Notes: generated by a model from the letters alone, not told the origin. Shown: positions 44,881-56,865, numbered from the stretch's first letter. The stretch: DNA of 64,000 bases from Phytophthora hibernalis (GCA_012656075.1 JAAKBF010000255.1:248001-312000); one strand, 5' to 3'. Made by a program: numbers and translations.

Positions 44881-45990
44881 ATGAATCTCCAAGCTCTTCT
44901 CCTAGCCGCGATCTCGATGGCCGCTTGCGCTACGGCCGAGTTCACTGTTACCTCCGGAACGACCGAGTCCACCACCTCCACCACCGAGCACGTGAGCTTC
45001 GTCAAGCAGTGGACGCTCAACTCGGCCACCACCACTGACACCATCAACTCGATCGACCTCGATCTTGTTGGCCGCGTGTATGTAAGCTACGTGAGCGGCC
45101 TGCCGAGCGGTGTGCTCGGATACGTGAACGTGTCGGGTGACTCGCAGACTGTCGTGAATGCCGTTACCGTGAGCAACGACGACGCTAATGACGCGGATGA
45201 CAACGACGATACCAACGACAACGACGGAGAGCTGAACGTGCGTATAAGCAATAGCACGTCAACCACACTCAGCGGATACCTGCTCACCGAGGTCTTCTTG
45301 GCTTCTAGTGGCGTCGTGACAGACGTGAAGAGCCAGCGATCGGCCCAGGTGGTCGTTGAGGATGGAGTGCTGGTGTCGAGCAGCACCACCGCCGAGGTGC
45401 AGGTCGAGGCCAGCGGATCCAGTGCCGTGTACGTGTCAGCGGCCAGTACGGCCGTGAGCGTTCGTCAACTTCAGCTCGATGCGGAAGGCACCGCGAGCCT
45501 TCAGTTTAACGTCGAGAGCGTGTCGGTCACTGAGGAGGCGCAGTTCGATGCACAGGGCTCAGCGACCATCTCACTCCTGGCGTCGTCGCTCGAGGCGGCT
45601 CAGCTGGAGCTGGACGCTCAGAACACCGGTACCATTTGCATTAGCGCGCAGCAGGTTACAGCGACCAACTACGCAGGTCAGGACGCCAGTCGGATCTCCA
45701 TGCCTAACGCTTCCAGCAGGTACGACTCCACCGGATCCTTCGCGTGTGATGAGACCAGCGTTCCTGCCCGTGAGCCATCGTGTGTGTCGACCGCTTGTGC
45801 TGCGTCGTCCAGTTCAGGCAACACGGTGGGTGTGGCCGGTAGCGGCACGCAGACGACCACGACGGTGACTTCTGCGCCGGTGGCGGCCAACGACGACGAT
45901 GCCAGCGACGACACGAACGCATCTTCGACTCTGAGTCTCGCTTCGCTTGCGGTCGGAATTGTGGCTGCTGCCATTGCAGTATTGCTTTAG
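44881..45990 (+). CDS. Secreted, probably GPI-anchored beta-solenoid-like protein, family member D
   Basis: An intact 369-residue protein with no intron. The signal peptide is residues 1-19 (MNLQALLLAAISMAACATA). The family blocks VSFVKQWTLNSATTT, YVSYVSGLPSGVLGYVNVSG and SQRSAQVVVEDGVLVSSS are present. An acidic loop (DDANDADDNDDTNDNDG) lies near residue 105. Repeated Ser/Thr/Val beta-strand-like segments follow. Four Cys residues lie in the last 120 residues (GTICIS, SFACDE, EPSCVSTAC). The C-terminus has a Ser/Thr/Asp-rich stalk and the hydrophobic tail ASSTLSLASLAVGIVAAAIA, typical of a GPI-anchor signal. It should be displayed on the cell surface or wall. No enzymatic motif is seen; resemblance to DUF2807/GIN folds is inference. 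Confidence 0.88.
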   Translation: MNLQALLLAAISMAACATAEFTVTSGTTESTTSTTEHVSFVKQWTLNSATTTDTINSIDLDLVGRVYVSYVSGLPSGVLGYVNVSGDSQTVVNAVTVSNDDANDADDNDDTNDNDGELNVRISNSTSTTLSGYLLTEVFLASSGVVTDVKSQRSAQVVVEDGVLVSSSTTAEVQVEASGSSAVYVSAASTAVSVRQLQLDAEGTASLQFNVESVSVTEEAQFDAQGSATISLLASSLEAAQLELDAQNTGTICISAQQVTATNYAGQDASRISMPNASSRYDSTGSFACDETSVPAREPSCVSTACAASSSSGNTVGVAGSGTQTTTTVTSAPVAANDDDASDDTNASSTLSLASLAVGIVAAAIAVLL

Positions 45991-46598
45991 GCGTAGCAAT
46001 GTAGGACCTTCGCAGTTGGCAACGTAAGCTAGACTTATGATAGCTTACCGTGATAACCCAATCAATTCCAACCATTCACCGAGAATGGTCCTTCAGAGTA
46101 CTACAGTACCGGTACATGTATAACATGATTGTCCTGTAACTATAGTCCTGGGGCGCGACCCAAACAAAATTCAAGCGTGGTGTGCTCGATCTTGATCACT
46201 CCAGTCTTCAGGATCGATAACCGTGTGTAGGCACATCTACAGCAAAGAGATACATTCGTGTCCCCGTAGTTAAAACGGTAGATTTTTTGCGCGTCATAAG
46301 TCTGGTCAAATTTAGATCAGGTTACAATATAATACATGTACTATTTATTATTAATATTAATATTTTAATATTAATATAATAGTATCAGAACAACGTATGC
46401 CGTCATCACGGAAATGATAGGGTGGTTATATTACAGCTCGCAAGCGCATACGGTATTAATTGCTTACCGGCCTGACGGGGCCGGGGAACTCGAAGTTTGA
46501 TTTGAATCTATAAGGCCCACTCTTCAGTTTACCTCATGATATTTCCCACCAAAGTGTTTTCACTTACAAAACATTTATTTTACCATCCTGGTGGATGA
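45991..46598. other. Intergenic, 3' flank of gene D
   Basis: Contains TACCGGTACATGTA at 46107-46120 and a long AT-only inverted repeat of ATTAAT units at 46345-46385. No gene. Confidence 0.5.
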
Positions 46599-47410
46599 CT
46601 ACGTCCGCTTTGACTTGATCAACGCCGCAATCAACGACATCATTTTCTGCTGAAGCTGAAGAGCTCCATTGCGCTCCTCCCTTTCGCGGTGCTCTCGCTC
46701 CATCTCTCTACGGTCGGTGTCTAGCTGTGCTTTTACTGCCAGCTCAATGATCTGGTGGTAGAGGCTCATGAGAGAATGACGCGGCTCATTCTCATAATCA
46801 CCTTGCGTATGTAGTTCGACTCCCGCTTCGATTTCTTATTGAGGAGGTTCTACACCAAGCACTTGGGCTTCTATGATGTCAGACGGATCCGCAGTGGTGG
46901 TAATGGTGGTACCAGCAGAGTCGATGTTGGCACACTGCTGCACAGCATAACTTCTGTTGTCGGATAAAGATGGCTGGTTTGTTGGAGCTTCGAAAAATCA
47001 CGTTGCTGGACTGATGAAGTAATTTGACCGGTGCAAATGGTCTCATTGTCCATTTGCATCTGCCACCCTTCACTGCATGTACCCCGTGGCATTCCAACAC
47101 GCCAGCTCCTTGAAATGCCTCTGTCATACGGTCGTGTTAAGGTAGCGCTTGTTGATCCGCGCCTTAATGGTTCTTGCGAGTGTACGTACAGCTGGATAGG
47201 AATTGAAGTACGACAGCGACCATAAAGTAGTGAACTTCTGGCGCAGACGGTTGTAGTCCGATCAATCCACATCCGCTCTTTCCTTTCGGCGTACTGCGCT
47301 GTGACGTTCGCCCATTCAGTCGTCGTAACAGGCAGTATATCATCCAACATTGTTAGCTGCAACGTGAGTTCTTGCTTGTTATAGTTTTTAGTGCCATGCG
47401 CTCGTGCCAT
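46599..47410 (-). pseudogene. Myb/SANT-like transposon-associated DNA-binding protein
   Basis: Probable start at 47410 (MARAHGTKNYNKQELTLQLT), then LDDILPVTTTEWANVTAQYA, matching the trihelix/Myb-like domain found beside Harbinger-type transposases and in many oomycete repeats. The frame shifts near 47240. The C-terminal part, readable in another frame (46770-46599), is a coiled coil: MSLYHQIIELAVKAQLDTDR, then REMEREHREREERNGALQLQ, ending SKRT before TAG. No transposase is present next to it, so this is an orphan or decayed accessory protein. Confidence 0.65.
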
Positions 47411-47449
47411 CTGCCAACATAACCAAGCGATTAGCACAACGATCAGCAT

Positions 47450-48830
47450 TGCTATTCTAAGAGAGTACCTTCAGCGTGGTATGGTGGGTACAGCGCTAAA
47501 TGAGAAGTGATTATGGAAAGATCAACCCACGGAGCTTCCATCGATACCTACCGTGAACTTGCAGAGAGGTGCACGACGCAAATGAGGATGGGGTGACACA
47601 AAATACTTCTATTATGAATTGAACCGTTTCTGGCTAACTGAAATTGCTAACATGTGAATGAAGGCTGAGCTACATGAGCTCGTAACAAGTCCTTTTTTGC
47701 TGTGTAAAGTTTTTCACCTTCCTATGTCTGAAAGTTGAGCCTCCTCTTCATCTTCGTTGCGTCTGTGGAGGGCTCGCTTCTTGCGACACGGTTGTTTTAT
47801 TGGCTATATGCGGTAAATTTCGGTTTGACCATGACTCAAGACCATCCGACGCGGGTTTCTTTCGGCTCCAATACTCAGTTTTGATATGCACTGCGTAGGT
47901 CAGCTTCGTCTTCGTCGAATGCTTCATCTTGTTGCATCGTGTGAGCGGCAGCGTTGTGTCAATTTACATTAATTTTTTTATTGAAGCATACTTGTACAAT
48001 ATTGACATTGTATTACTCTCTACTTGTTTGTATACACTTGACAGCATACGTGTGTCAGATGTAAATCTTGTCCTTACATCATGTAAGAAACACTTGCAGC
48101 ATTGTACCCAATCACATTATTGTAATTGTATGGTACATTATTTTTCAATTCTATTATTGCAATTAGAATACAAGTTATGTTCATCAAATCCACGGTGCTG
48201 CGCTTCTGTCACTTGCGCAGCTGTTCGCTGGGCATCTATTGCCTCGGTCTTGAGCTTGAAGTCTGGTGCAATCACCATAGTGCGCGCAAATGCAGAGACC
48301 TGACTTTGCGGTTCTGTGTACGCGTTTGGATCGGGGTGGGTGGGAAGCTTTCGTTGAGCTGGTATTTGCACGTTTGGCCGGCATATATTGCGCTGGCAGA
48401 AGAAGTTGGGATAAGCTTAGTCACGTGTCGTTCACAGTCTTGTATCACGCATGCAATAGACCAAGTAGGCAAAGCTCTTAAGTTGAACATAACTGGTATA
48501 ACGACGAACACGTACGCAAATTAAGCTATGTTTAGTGCGTTCTCCGTGGCCCCGCATTGCCACACATACCAGAACACCGTCTCAACTTAGCCAGCCTCGT
48601 AGTTATGTACACAACTAATTACCCAATTGAAGGAAGTGGAGTACCCCGTGTTGTAGCCCTTATCAGAGTTTACCCCGATGTGTCCTTGTCAACGGTGAGT
48701 TGGGTACATTTATGTGTATCTTGCCATGAGCAATTTCCTTTTAAATGTACTACTGAGAACATAAGAACATATAATTGACGCTGAGTGCAGAGATTTGGCT
48801 GATCTTTTACGATGCCGATACTGATATCAA
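47450..48830. other. Intergenic, left flank of Helitron
   Basis: No gene is recognised. A plus-strand frame at 48557-48778 contains TTNYPIEGSGVPRVVALIRV, which looks protein-like but has no known family. The Helitron 3' end (hairpin plus CTRR) should lie here, but I could not fix it. Confidence 0.35.
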
Positions 48831-48833
48831 AAG

Positions 48834-50855
48834 CTAGGTTTCTGACATGTCTGCAACGGTGTTGGCAGACAGTATCTTTAGACGCTTTTCTTCAGTCAGG
48901 GCTTCTTCGCTGGGGTGGACCCAGGCTACCATTTCTGTTGTTATTGGCACAATAGTAGCAAACGCGTGTCGTGAGGTTACACGCGACACCAATAGAAACG
49001 GTTGCTCTTTTTTGTTTGCAATCGCCGTTTTGGAGCGCCATTCAGTGACAACCTTCCCTTCTAAGGTTTCTCCTTGAACCTTGTAAACAGTAGATCCAAC
49101 GGCACACACCAGTGGAAACTGGCCAACTTTTACCGCCAAGATTCTCGATTCACCATTAGGGCTCAGTGGGAGTGAAAGCTCACAAGGTTTAAATGGCTCA
49201 CAGTCGTAAAACAGTGGAAATAAATCAAAGTCGACGTCAATTGCGACAGATTTTGCCAGTGGGCCTCTAGCAAGCCTCTCTATCAACGCTTGTGGAGGCG
49301 CATGTGGTAGTTGCATGACCACACCGGATACATCATCATGAACGAGCCGAAATTTTGTCGCTGGTTGAAAAATGATTTTTCAAGAGTACCAAAAGTTCCA
49401 TTGGCAACTAGTTTTTCAGCGCGAATATTTTGTGCAACTTGTATGGTCATGCCTGGTATTACGTCCAAAAATGGTGCCATTCGCCCAAATTTGTTATCGG
49501 GTAGTCGCATCACCATCTCAATATCGGAATGCCTTAGACCTTTCAGTCTTCCCTTGAAATTTCCAACAGTACGCGTTGGGTATTGTGCCTTGGATAAGCG
49601 AGAAGCTGTCGTTGCGATAAATAAATCGTTAATTGCTTGTCGCGTAACATTGTCCGGTGTCACAAATGTTGATATAATTCTGTTTTGAGAATTTGGACAT
49701 GTGATATTGTTCGCATCCTGGCGGACAGCCCTTGAATTGATTAAACCAATGAATGCCGTCATCCAGACCCCCATCCGTGCAAGCCGACATCCTCCCCCAC
49801 TCGGGGTCGTTTTTAAAGCGAACGGAGTCATCGAGGATGTCAACGCTAACAAATTTCTGCCACAATTGATACCCAGTTAGTGCTGTCGCTGAACATCTGG
49901 CTCTCAACCAGGGCTTGACGTAGCCCGGGTCGGCTCCAACAGGTGGTAATTGCAGGAAGTGGTAATTGCAGGAAGTCACCAACTAGAATAACATGGATAC
50001 CCCAAACGGTACTTTAGCGTTTCGTGTTTCCTTCAGTAGACGTTGATCCAGCTCCACAAGTTGAGTTTTATGCATCATTGACACCTCGTCGATAAAAACA
50101 ATGTCTAAGCCCAATATTGAGCCCGATTTTGACCCATTTAATACTAGAAGAAAGCTAGCCAATGTTCGTCCAGAGATTAAGGTCGCTGCCTTTCCTGTCA
50201 GCGCTGTTTTCAACATGCTGTCACAACGTTTCCAACTAGAACACAATTCCTGAACAGCACCGATTACGCGAGATTTCCCGGTGCCACCTTCACCACCTAG
50301 GTAGAATAGGAGCTGATCGCCGCGTAAAACTTCTTGAACATCCACATCCTCGTAATTCAGATCATCCGTTTTTCAGCGATTCAACAATGCAGATCCAATT
50401 TTGCGAAACGCAGCATGCTGTAGCCTGTTCAATCTGAACAAACTTGATATTTCAGCTATCGTTGCAAATGATTTGGATGGTACTGCATTCAATCCGCTTT
50501 GATGTGGATCCCACTGCATAGAACTTTCGCTGAGCGCTTTGTCCAATAATTCCACAAGCTGTGAATCTTGTTGGACATCGGCCTCGACAGGAGCTGCACC
50601 CATTGTAGGGTTGTCGGTACTAGGATCGCGCACCCACTTTTTCATGTATTTTAAAGTTGGAAACTCTGCATCGTAATCAAGGTTTTGAGATAGTGCTGTA
50701 GTGCGAGATGATACGCCGTCTAAAATCCCTGTTTTTGTAAACGCCATAACAATACTCTTTGTGTGGTCACTGTCGATTGAACAGCTCGGGCACAATGCTG
50801 GACTGAGTTTGTTGGAATCAAGAATATCATCAAATACTTCGCCATCAAACAACAA
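48834..50855 (-). pseudogene. Helitron PIF1-type helicase region
   Basis: The Walker A motif GGEGGTGKSRVIGAV is at about 50290, followed by ALTGKAATLISGRTL and the Walker B motif LDIVFIDEVSMMHK near 50100. Later blocks read RQAINDLFIATTASRLSKAQ, IPGMTIQVAQNIRAEKLVAN and FPLVCAVGSTVYKVQGETLE (motif VI region). Frame changes lie near 49983 and 49640 and stops near 50370. Superfamily 1 helicases of this kind unwind the donor strand during rolling-circle transposition. Confidence 0.85.
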
Positions 50856-51091
50856 GATTCCATTTGAATCAATACGTGTTGGTCTACCATCACATCTCCA
50901 ACAGCGAAAATATATGAATCACTATCATTACTACATGTATTCGATTGTGAATCTATGTCATCTTCTACCCATTTAAATTGATGCCTTACAGCTGTATTGG
51001 CTGCCTGACTTCTGCCAAATGTAAAATCGTGCATATTGGCCATTATATCCACAACAAAGTCACTACGGTCGGTTTCCCACACGGAATATGC

Positions 51092-53718
51092 CTATATCCA
51101 CGTTTCCCCAATGGAAAGAGTTTGTCCAGTCAGCCCTGCAAGTGTTCGAAAACTCTTGAAAAGTACTAACGAACCAAAATCATGCTTTAGCTGTTCTTCG
51201 TTGCTCGAATCATCGGTAATGCCAGGGACTTGATACCCAATAATCATGGGAATATAGTCGCAATCGTGAACGCCAAGACAATGTGTTTCTGACAGCGGGT
51301 GGTCAGCTTCAAAAGAATACCGAGATAATTTCGGTTCTTCAGAGTGTCTGCGAAAATACTTCATCACAAACTCGTACACATTAACATTTTCCAGCTCGTT
51401 TGGGCGATATATGTAATCATCCAAAATGCTGACTGTGGTAGCGTTGGAATTCGAGGAGCGGTCGTTACTGGAACGGACCACCAATTGACACTGGTAGTCT
51501 TCGTTGGAACAGAGTTGTCGTATCATGTCTCCTAGCGGGAGTTTACTGCATGTAGCACTGGCATAACAGCATGTGCCAATATTCAAGTACAAAGCCGGCA
51601 ACGGACCCGCGACTTCCTGGCGATTGGTCATCGAATACACTGTCGATGCAACTCGCTTCCTAGATCTTGCAATACCATCTGTAACATGAGCGAACGCGGC
51701 GTTTTCGTCTGCTTGCTCTTTTCTTGACGTCGTTTTAATGACGCTACCGCAATTGGAATCACGGAATCTAGTCTTCGTTGCTGTTTGGTAACGTATTTGC
51801 AGGCGTAGTACATGCGATCAAGTGCTTCAGTGCCACCAAAAGAAATTGGATATCGTGGTTGCACTTGAAGGTCGCCATAATGGCATAGTTGAACCCGTTA
51901 ATGTATTCATGTACCAGTTTTCGGAGGATTTCCACTCCAGATGCCTTAAACGATCCCTTTTCAATTCGATTTCGCGGATAGAGATATCGACAGTAGCTTT
52001 CATCGTGGGTGGACCTCGAGGCTTTAAAACAACTAGCAGTGTGCCCCCACCAGTGTAGATTCAATAGCACCACCAGAACCGAAACCATATAATCGAGGGA
52101 CAACGACGCCATACGGCGGTCCATAGGTGAAGGTGGTGTTAGTTCGATCCGTCGAGTAATTTGATCATTCTGAAAAATATCTTCGTCGGCTCTGCAATAC
52201 GCCATACTCCGGTCATTGAACGATTTAAGAAAATCAGTGGCTTGGTCAGTCGTCATGTCCGGTGTTTCCATCAAAACATCTGGGCCCATGGATGCGTAGA
52301 ATAGCTCTCTCATTTCCACAATTTTGATCGCTTCATCGTGTGTGTTTCGGCAGATTGCTTCAACTTCAGCTTGCTTCTCTGCGTCGACTTTACTGAGGTG
52401 CCCTTCCCAAGCCAGAAAAGTCTTCTGTAATCCAGTAACACCTGACGTAGAACGTGCTGAGAGCTAAACGTTGCATGACAACCCCGCACGCTACTAAAAT
52501 ATTCGCTGATCTTTCTCTTTGCTTTTGCACTAAACAGTCCACTGCATGGGTCCTGGCTGGAACGAGGATCAATATTTAAACCGATTAGATTTCGATAGCT
52601 CGATCCAAAAATTAGGCACTTTCCGTTTTCAATATCTAGTGGGAGGTCGTTCGATACTATGCTCTTCGCGTAGTTCTTAACAGATTCACAAAATTCACCT
52701 CCTTCAGGACTAGAAAGAAGTAGATCCACCTCGGCCGAATTACGTGGGCAATTTGCCAGCCAAATCAAAAAATGCACGTAGAGGGTACCCCTTCCTTTTG
52801 TCTCCACCATTCCAAAATACGCCGTCACATCTCCGAAGAGGCCATGGAAATTCATACGTTTCTTAGTCTTCGGGTCTATCCCAAGCACATGCTTGATGAA
52901 GACGTCAACGGCACGCATAAATAAACGAGTAGAAATACAGTCATTACCGAGGCTTGCTTCCCGCAACTCTGCCTTGGTTGGTAGCTCAGCTGCTAAGATA
53001 TCAAACAAACTCTCCACGCTCGTGATACCAGCATATTGAGCCACTACTAGTGAGTTATTCGTGTTTGGAGTAAGTGTCAAGAAAAGCGTTGGTTGTCCAA
53101 ACCGAGTCTGATATGCAAAAGCCTGCCTTCGACACTGCATTCTTTCTGCGTTGCTACCCCAAACGGCACATGGCGCAATATCCGCAGTCTTTAAGAATCT
53201 ATCAACGACCGAGTCTTCATCATTCTGTACAGTGCTTCCTCCTTGTCGCCGTCTTTTGTGTTTTTTGTAACACTGCTACCAAAGCTTCCGTGTCGATTTT
53301 ATCATATCCGTCAATAAATGAGGAAATCGCCGACAACGAAATAAGGTCTGGGTGTACATGTTTTGCATTGCAATGCGGTCGAAAGCAACTAGTACAAACA
53401 GTTCATCCTCCGCAATCGCCGACTGCTTAACATAGTGTAATGTTTCAAACATTGTTTCAGGGACACATTCACACATCGGTTTTCACCAGGGTGACCATGT
53501 CCAAATGGAAACAAATGAGGGAACATTTGTGCAAAAATTGTTCTTGAGTCGTCCGGACTGAAATACGTTAATCGTTTAATTAGAAAATCTATAAATGTTT
53601 CTGCAGCACTCTGACTGCCAGATTGACCAGCCATAGATGCAATTGACATCTGAGATGTATCATCCAGAAGTCCTGTGCGTCGTTCGACCACGTTCTCCTC
53701 CTCTTCTTCACTAACCAC
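51092..53718 (-). pseudogene. Helitron Rep (HUH endonuclease) region
   Basis: Blocks: FAQMFPHLFPFGHGHPGENR (53500s), AEDELFVLVAFDRIAMQN and AYQTRFGQPTLFLTLTPNTN. The HUH region reads ETKGRGTLYVHFLIWL near 52790: the first His of the expected HxH is Tyr (TAC in place of CAC). Later come DESYCRYLYPR and CNHDIQFLL, and the tyrosine motif YYACKYVTKQQ near 51790. Frame changes occur near 52310, 51770 and 51640. The lost His would abolish metal-dependent nicking. Confidence 0.8.
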
Positions 53719-53974
53719 AACATTATCCCTCGAATAATTTCTTGCTCGCGATTCGCGTCCGCTTCTAGGTTCCCAGCATCATCAAGGACATCAAAAAATA
53801 CATCACCATTGGCATAATCCTCACCTGATGATTCCACCTTAGACTCATCAGATCCAACCATAGAGTAAAACGCGTTATTTTGCTTGTAGAATTCAAACGC
53901 ATTAGACACCACGGAACGACGAATCCTGTCCATTCTCCGCACTTTTGACATTTGTTTCTCCGTAAACTCACCCA

Positions 53975-55041
53975 CTAACGCAACACGGAAGCACTCCACA
54001 TCCTGAATTGATTTTGGAAGCATCGCGACGGGGGTCCTGGCGTGGCGTCAAATACAACACAATGAGAGCGAATACAACGGTGCCTTCCACCTCGCATAAC
54101 TCGGGTCATCGAAACAACACTAGCAAGCTGTGTCATAAATCGTTCTGGAATCGTCATGTTGTCCACATGAAACTCACTTGGAAATCTCCCTACGAAAAAT
54201 CCATTTGCAATAGCAAATTTTGGCATCTTTCTTCGACAAATGGAACGGTCACACTCGTGACAAACCATACACCACCACGGGTAATTCATAGAGTGATCCC
54301 GGTACACCCGAACTGCTGATTGAGATAGTATTAATCCTGGTAGCTCTCGCGCCAGTGTGGAGCAATCATACTGCTTGGACAATTCAGAGGGGGATCATGC
54401 CGGGCCCAAGTCAACACCTGCCTCATTTTGATCACATATTCTTCGTCGTCATCATCAATTCGAGTAGCTTCGCATCGTGGTACAAACCGATCACAAACAC
54501 GACACACTCCCTCGTCCGGCATGTCCGGCCCCCGCGCCTGTTAAAGTCGATTCATTGCATCATCTCGTGTTTCAGTTGATACAGACTCCAAGTGACTCCG
54601 GCGACATGTTTCGTTCTTTTCAACTAGATGTTTGGGTAGGGATGTCGCCGCCGCACGTTTGCGGGCTCGGTAGTTCCCACTATTCCGACTCCATATCTCG
54701 CGTTTCTGGGCTAGATTCTCGGGTATGTCTTTTTCGGCCGCTCGTTTGCCGGCTCTGTAGTTCTCGCTATTCCGGCGCCTTATCTCGCGCTTATGGGCAA
54801 GATCATCGGGTATGTCTTCATCCGTGGTATGGTGGTGGGCTCTGTAGCTCTCAATATTTTGGCGCCATCTCCCATCAGCGAAATTAACACGATCTAAAAC
54901 CATACTAAAACGGCATGGACGAGATTCGCCGCCCTTGTCCAATTCACCTCCATATCGACACAAGTCATTTGCAACGTCATGACGATCGTTTTCTTCGTTT
55001 GCATCGTCACCGAATACAACGTTCTCTAGCGCGTCACACAT
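53975..55041 (-). pseudogene. Helitron protein N-terminal part: basic repeats and DUF6570-like region
   Basis: Starts at 55041 with an acidic segment. Three imperfect repeats of about 29-30 residues follow, built on RRNSENYRAGKRAAEKDIPE and AQKREI, of the type seen at the N-terminus of oomycete Helitron proteins. After frame changes near 54540 and 54380 come a CxxC segment (GVCRVCDRFVPRCEA), MVCHECDRSICRRKMPKFAI and NGFFVGRFPSEFHVDN with MTIPERFMTQLASVVSMTRV, the DUF6570-like block. Confidence 0.75.
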
Positions 55042-55337
55042 CTCGGCGATTTCCAGAGAACACTTATATATTCGTCAGCAGCTACCACCTCTGGAGTTGA
55101 GAGGAATTTCGGAAATGGCATGACCAGTAGACACATGATGTATTTCATAGACACATGTGTGATTTTCTTCTTCTTTCGTTATAGATTGAATTTGTAGTAG
55201 TCACAGTAATTCATAAACACTATGACTTATTGTCCAGATATATAATGGCATAAGGAAAAGTGAGCAGCATACACGCTACACACACATTCAGTGACGCTTA
55301 AAAACTGATTAAGCTCGTTTTGTGCAAACTACAGCAA
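55042..55337. other. Gap between Helitron and tandem array
   Basis: No coding signal. Helitron 5' sequence probably lies here. Array similarity begins abruptly at 55338. Confidence 0.5.
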
Positions 55338-55399
55338 ACAAGACTTCCAATAATTCCAATAAGCAATACAGAACTGTAGTTACTTTGCAACGGGAAATC

Positions 55400-56153
55400 T
55401 CATGGATCAGTTGCGATGTCGTAAAGGTGAATAGTCACCTGCGGCTCAACGCCGCGAAACATGGTAGGTTGAGTGCAACGTTTGATGCGAATGATACTGC
55501 CGTCTGCCGGTAGACCATTTTCCGTGATGCGGTCTGCATAGAAGACCTTTGCTATGGGCAATATCGTGTTGACGTAGGTTTCCTTGGTGTCATAGTCATC
55601 CTTGAATGTCTAGTGTACAAATGAATATTAGTATGACAGTACAGTCTTGAATGCGTCAAAAATCACCAAACCTTCCATCTGCAGCTCTTCGACTGATTCA
55701 GGAGCCTGTGCGTCGACCAAGTGAATCTTCAGCATGTCCGCTTTGCCGTAGTTATGACGCGAAGTCCACACGACTTTCATGCGAATAACCGCATCTAGAG
55801 TCTTTGCTCCAATGCTTTGCGAGATCAAATCCGAAACCTCTGCGTAAAATATCACGTTAGTCCAATTTCATAAAATTTGTGTCGATGGGTCATATACCTT
55901 TTCGAGTAGTTACCACAGATTTTTGGTTGGGTGCCTTGCCAGATTTCAGCAACTCGCGCGTTTGTTGGCACGCGGTCGTAGTGTGCGCTTGTTGGTTGCC
56001 GTCGGCTGCTGCACATACAACATATTTAAATCTGTAAGGCTAACTGTTGCAGGCCAATGAAGATAAGTTGCCTTTCGCGCAGTGTTTTTCTGCAGCACTT
56101 CTGTTTTCAATATTTGCAGTATTGTCGCGGTCTCGCTTAGACATTCCCGCCAT
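55400..56153 (-). CDS. Array gene copy 1: four-exon 208-residue protein, possible telomeric OB-fold
   Basis: Model: exons 56153-56045, 56008-55898, 55839-55643 and 55609-55400. The introns are 36, 58 and 33 nt, all GT...AG, with CTAAC/CTAAT branch-like motifs in the last two. The exon sum is 627 nt, with no stop until 55400-55402. The protein starts MAGMSKRDRDNTANIENRSA. Its first 75 residues are low in complexity. The second half reads IRMKVVWTSRHNYGKADMLK, IHLVDAQAPESVEELQMEGL, NTILPIAKVFYADRITENGL and ADGSIIRIKRCTQPTMFRG. The spacing of VVW...IHLVD...LVIFDAF...ADGSIIRIKR...FRG resembles the POT1/TEBP OB-fold that binds telomeric DNA. I cannot confirm this. This copy is fully open. Confidence 0.6.
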
Positions 56154-56344
56154 CTTGCAAATTTGCAAAGTGTAGCAACGTCAGTGGAGCTCAGATAAAA
56201 ATGATAATCGATGTCGTTGGTAGAAAACGCCGCTTCAAGCATACGTACATGGTTGTGTGTAGCTATCCGATCGAAGGCTCATACGCCTACCTGGGAAATC
56301 ATCCTGTACATCCATTCCTGATCCTTGATCTTCATGTACCAGGG

Positions 56345-56865
56345 GACAATGCGCCGTCGACGTGCCGGGACAAAATTATTTTTTGCCCTGCGCATCCTGT
56401 CAAAACCTGAAACCGTTGTCGCCGAAAGGATTCGGCGAGCGTACTGCCACGTTGAAGCTGTCATCACCACCTCCACCTCATGTAGCGAGGCAACCCGCCG
56501 CTGACGGGCCGGGACAAAATAAAATGTTTGTCCTGCCACCAAACTTCGGTCCGAAAAGACCCGGCGAGTGTACCTTAACGTTGAAGCTGTCGTCGCCTCC
56601 GTAGTGGGTCAGGACAGAGTATCTGAAAGTCTAAGCTACACGCTGCCATTGGCGAGGACGATTTGTCATGGCCCGGAATTATTAACCGCTCAGGCGTTGA
56701 TCTGCGAATTGATCTACTTTGAACAGCTATTGAGCTGGTTGATCGATGTGGAGCTAGAAATATTCGCATCCTTGAACTCCAAGTGCAACAGGGACAACCC
56801 GCCGCAGACGTGCCGGGACCAAATAAACTGTTTGTCCTGTGCTTTGTTGAAGCTGCCGTCAGCAC
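56345..56865. repeat. Internal hairpin sub-repeats of the array unit (shown for unit 1)
   Basis: Three diverged direct repeats. Each starts with a palindrome of the type GGGACAAA...TTTGTCC (56367-56390, 56511-56535, 56815-56839) preceded by GACGKGCC. Each is followed by GTTGAAGCTGYCRTC (near 56448, 56578, 56847). A weaker fourth hairpin lies at 57055-57080. All units share them. They sit upstream of the minus-strand gene and could be regulatory, or remnants of an older repeat. Confidence 0.7.

Larger units (their letters stand above)
48834..55041 (-). mobile_element. Helitron, autonomous-type but decayed
   Basis: Minus-strand blocks give the full Helitron RepHel order: N-terminal repeat region, DUF6570-like region, Rep (HUH endonuclease) and PIF1-type helicase. 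Coding spans about 6.2 kb. The 5' TC and 3' hairpin-CTRR ends were not located, so the limits given are those of coding similarity. Confidence 0.85.

Noticed and set aside
48557..48830. Gene fragment captured by the Helitron
   Set aside because: The frame looks protein-like in part, but no family is recognised and the Helitron end is not fixed, so capture cannot be supported.
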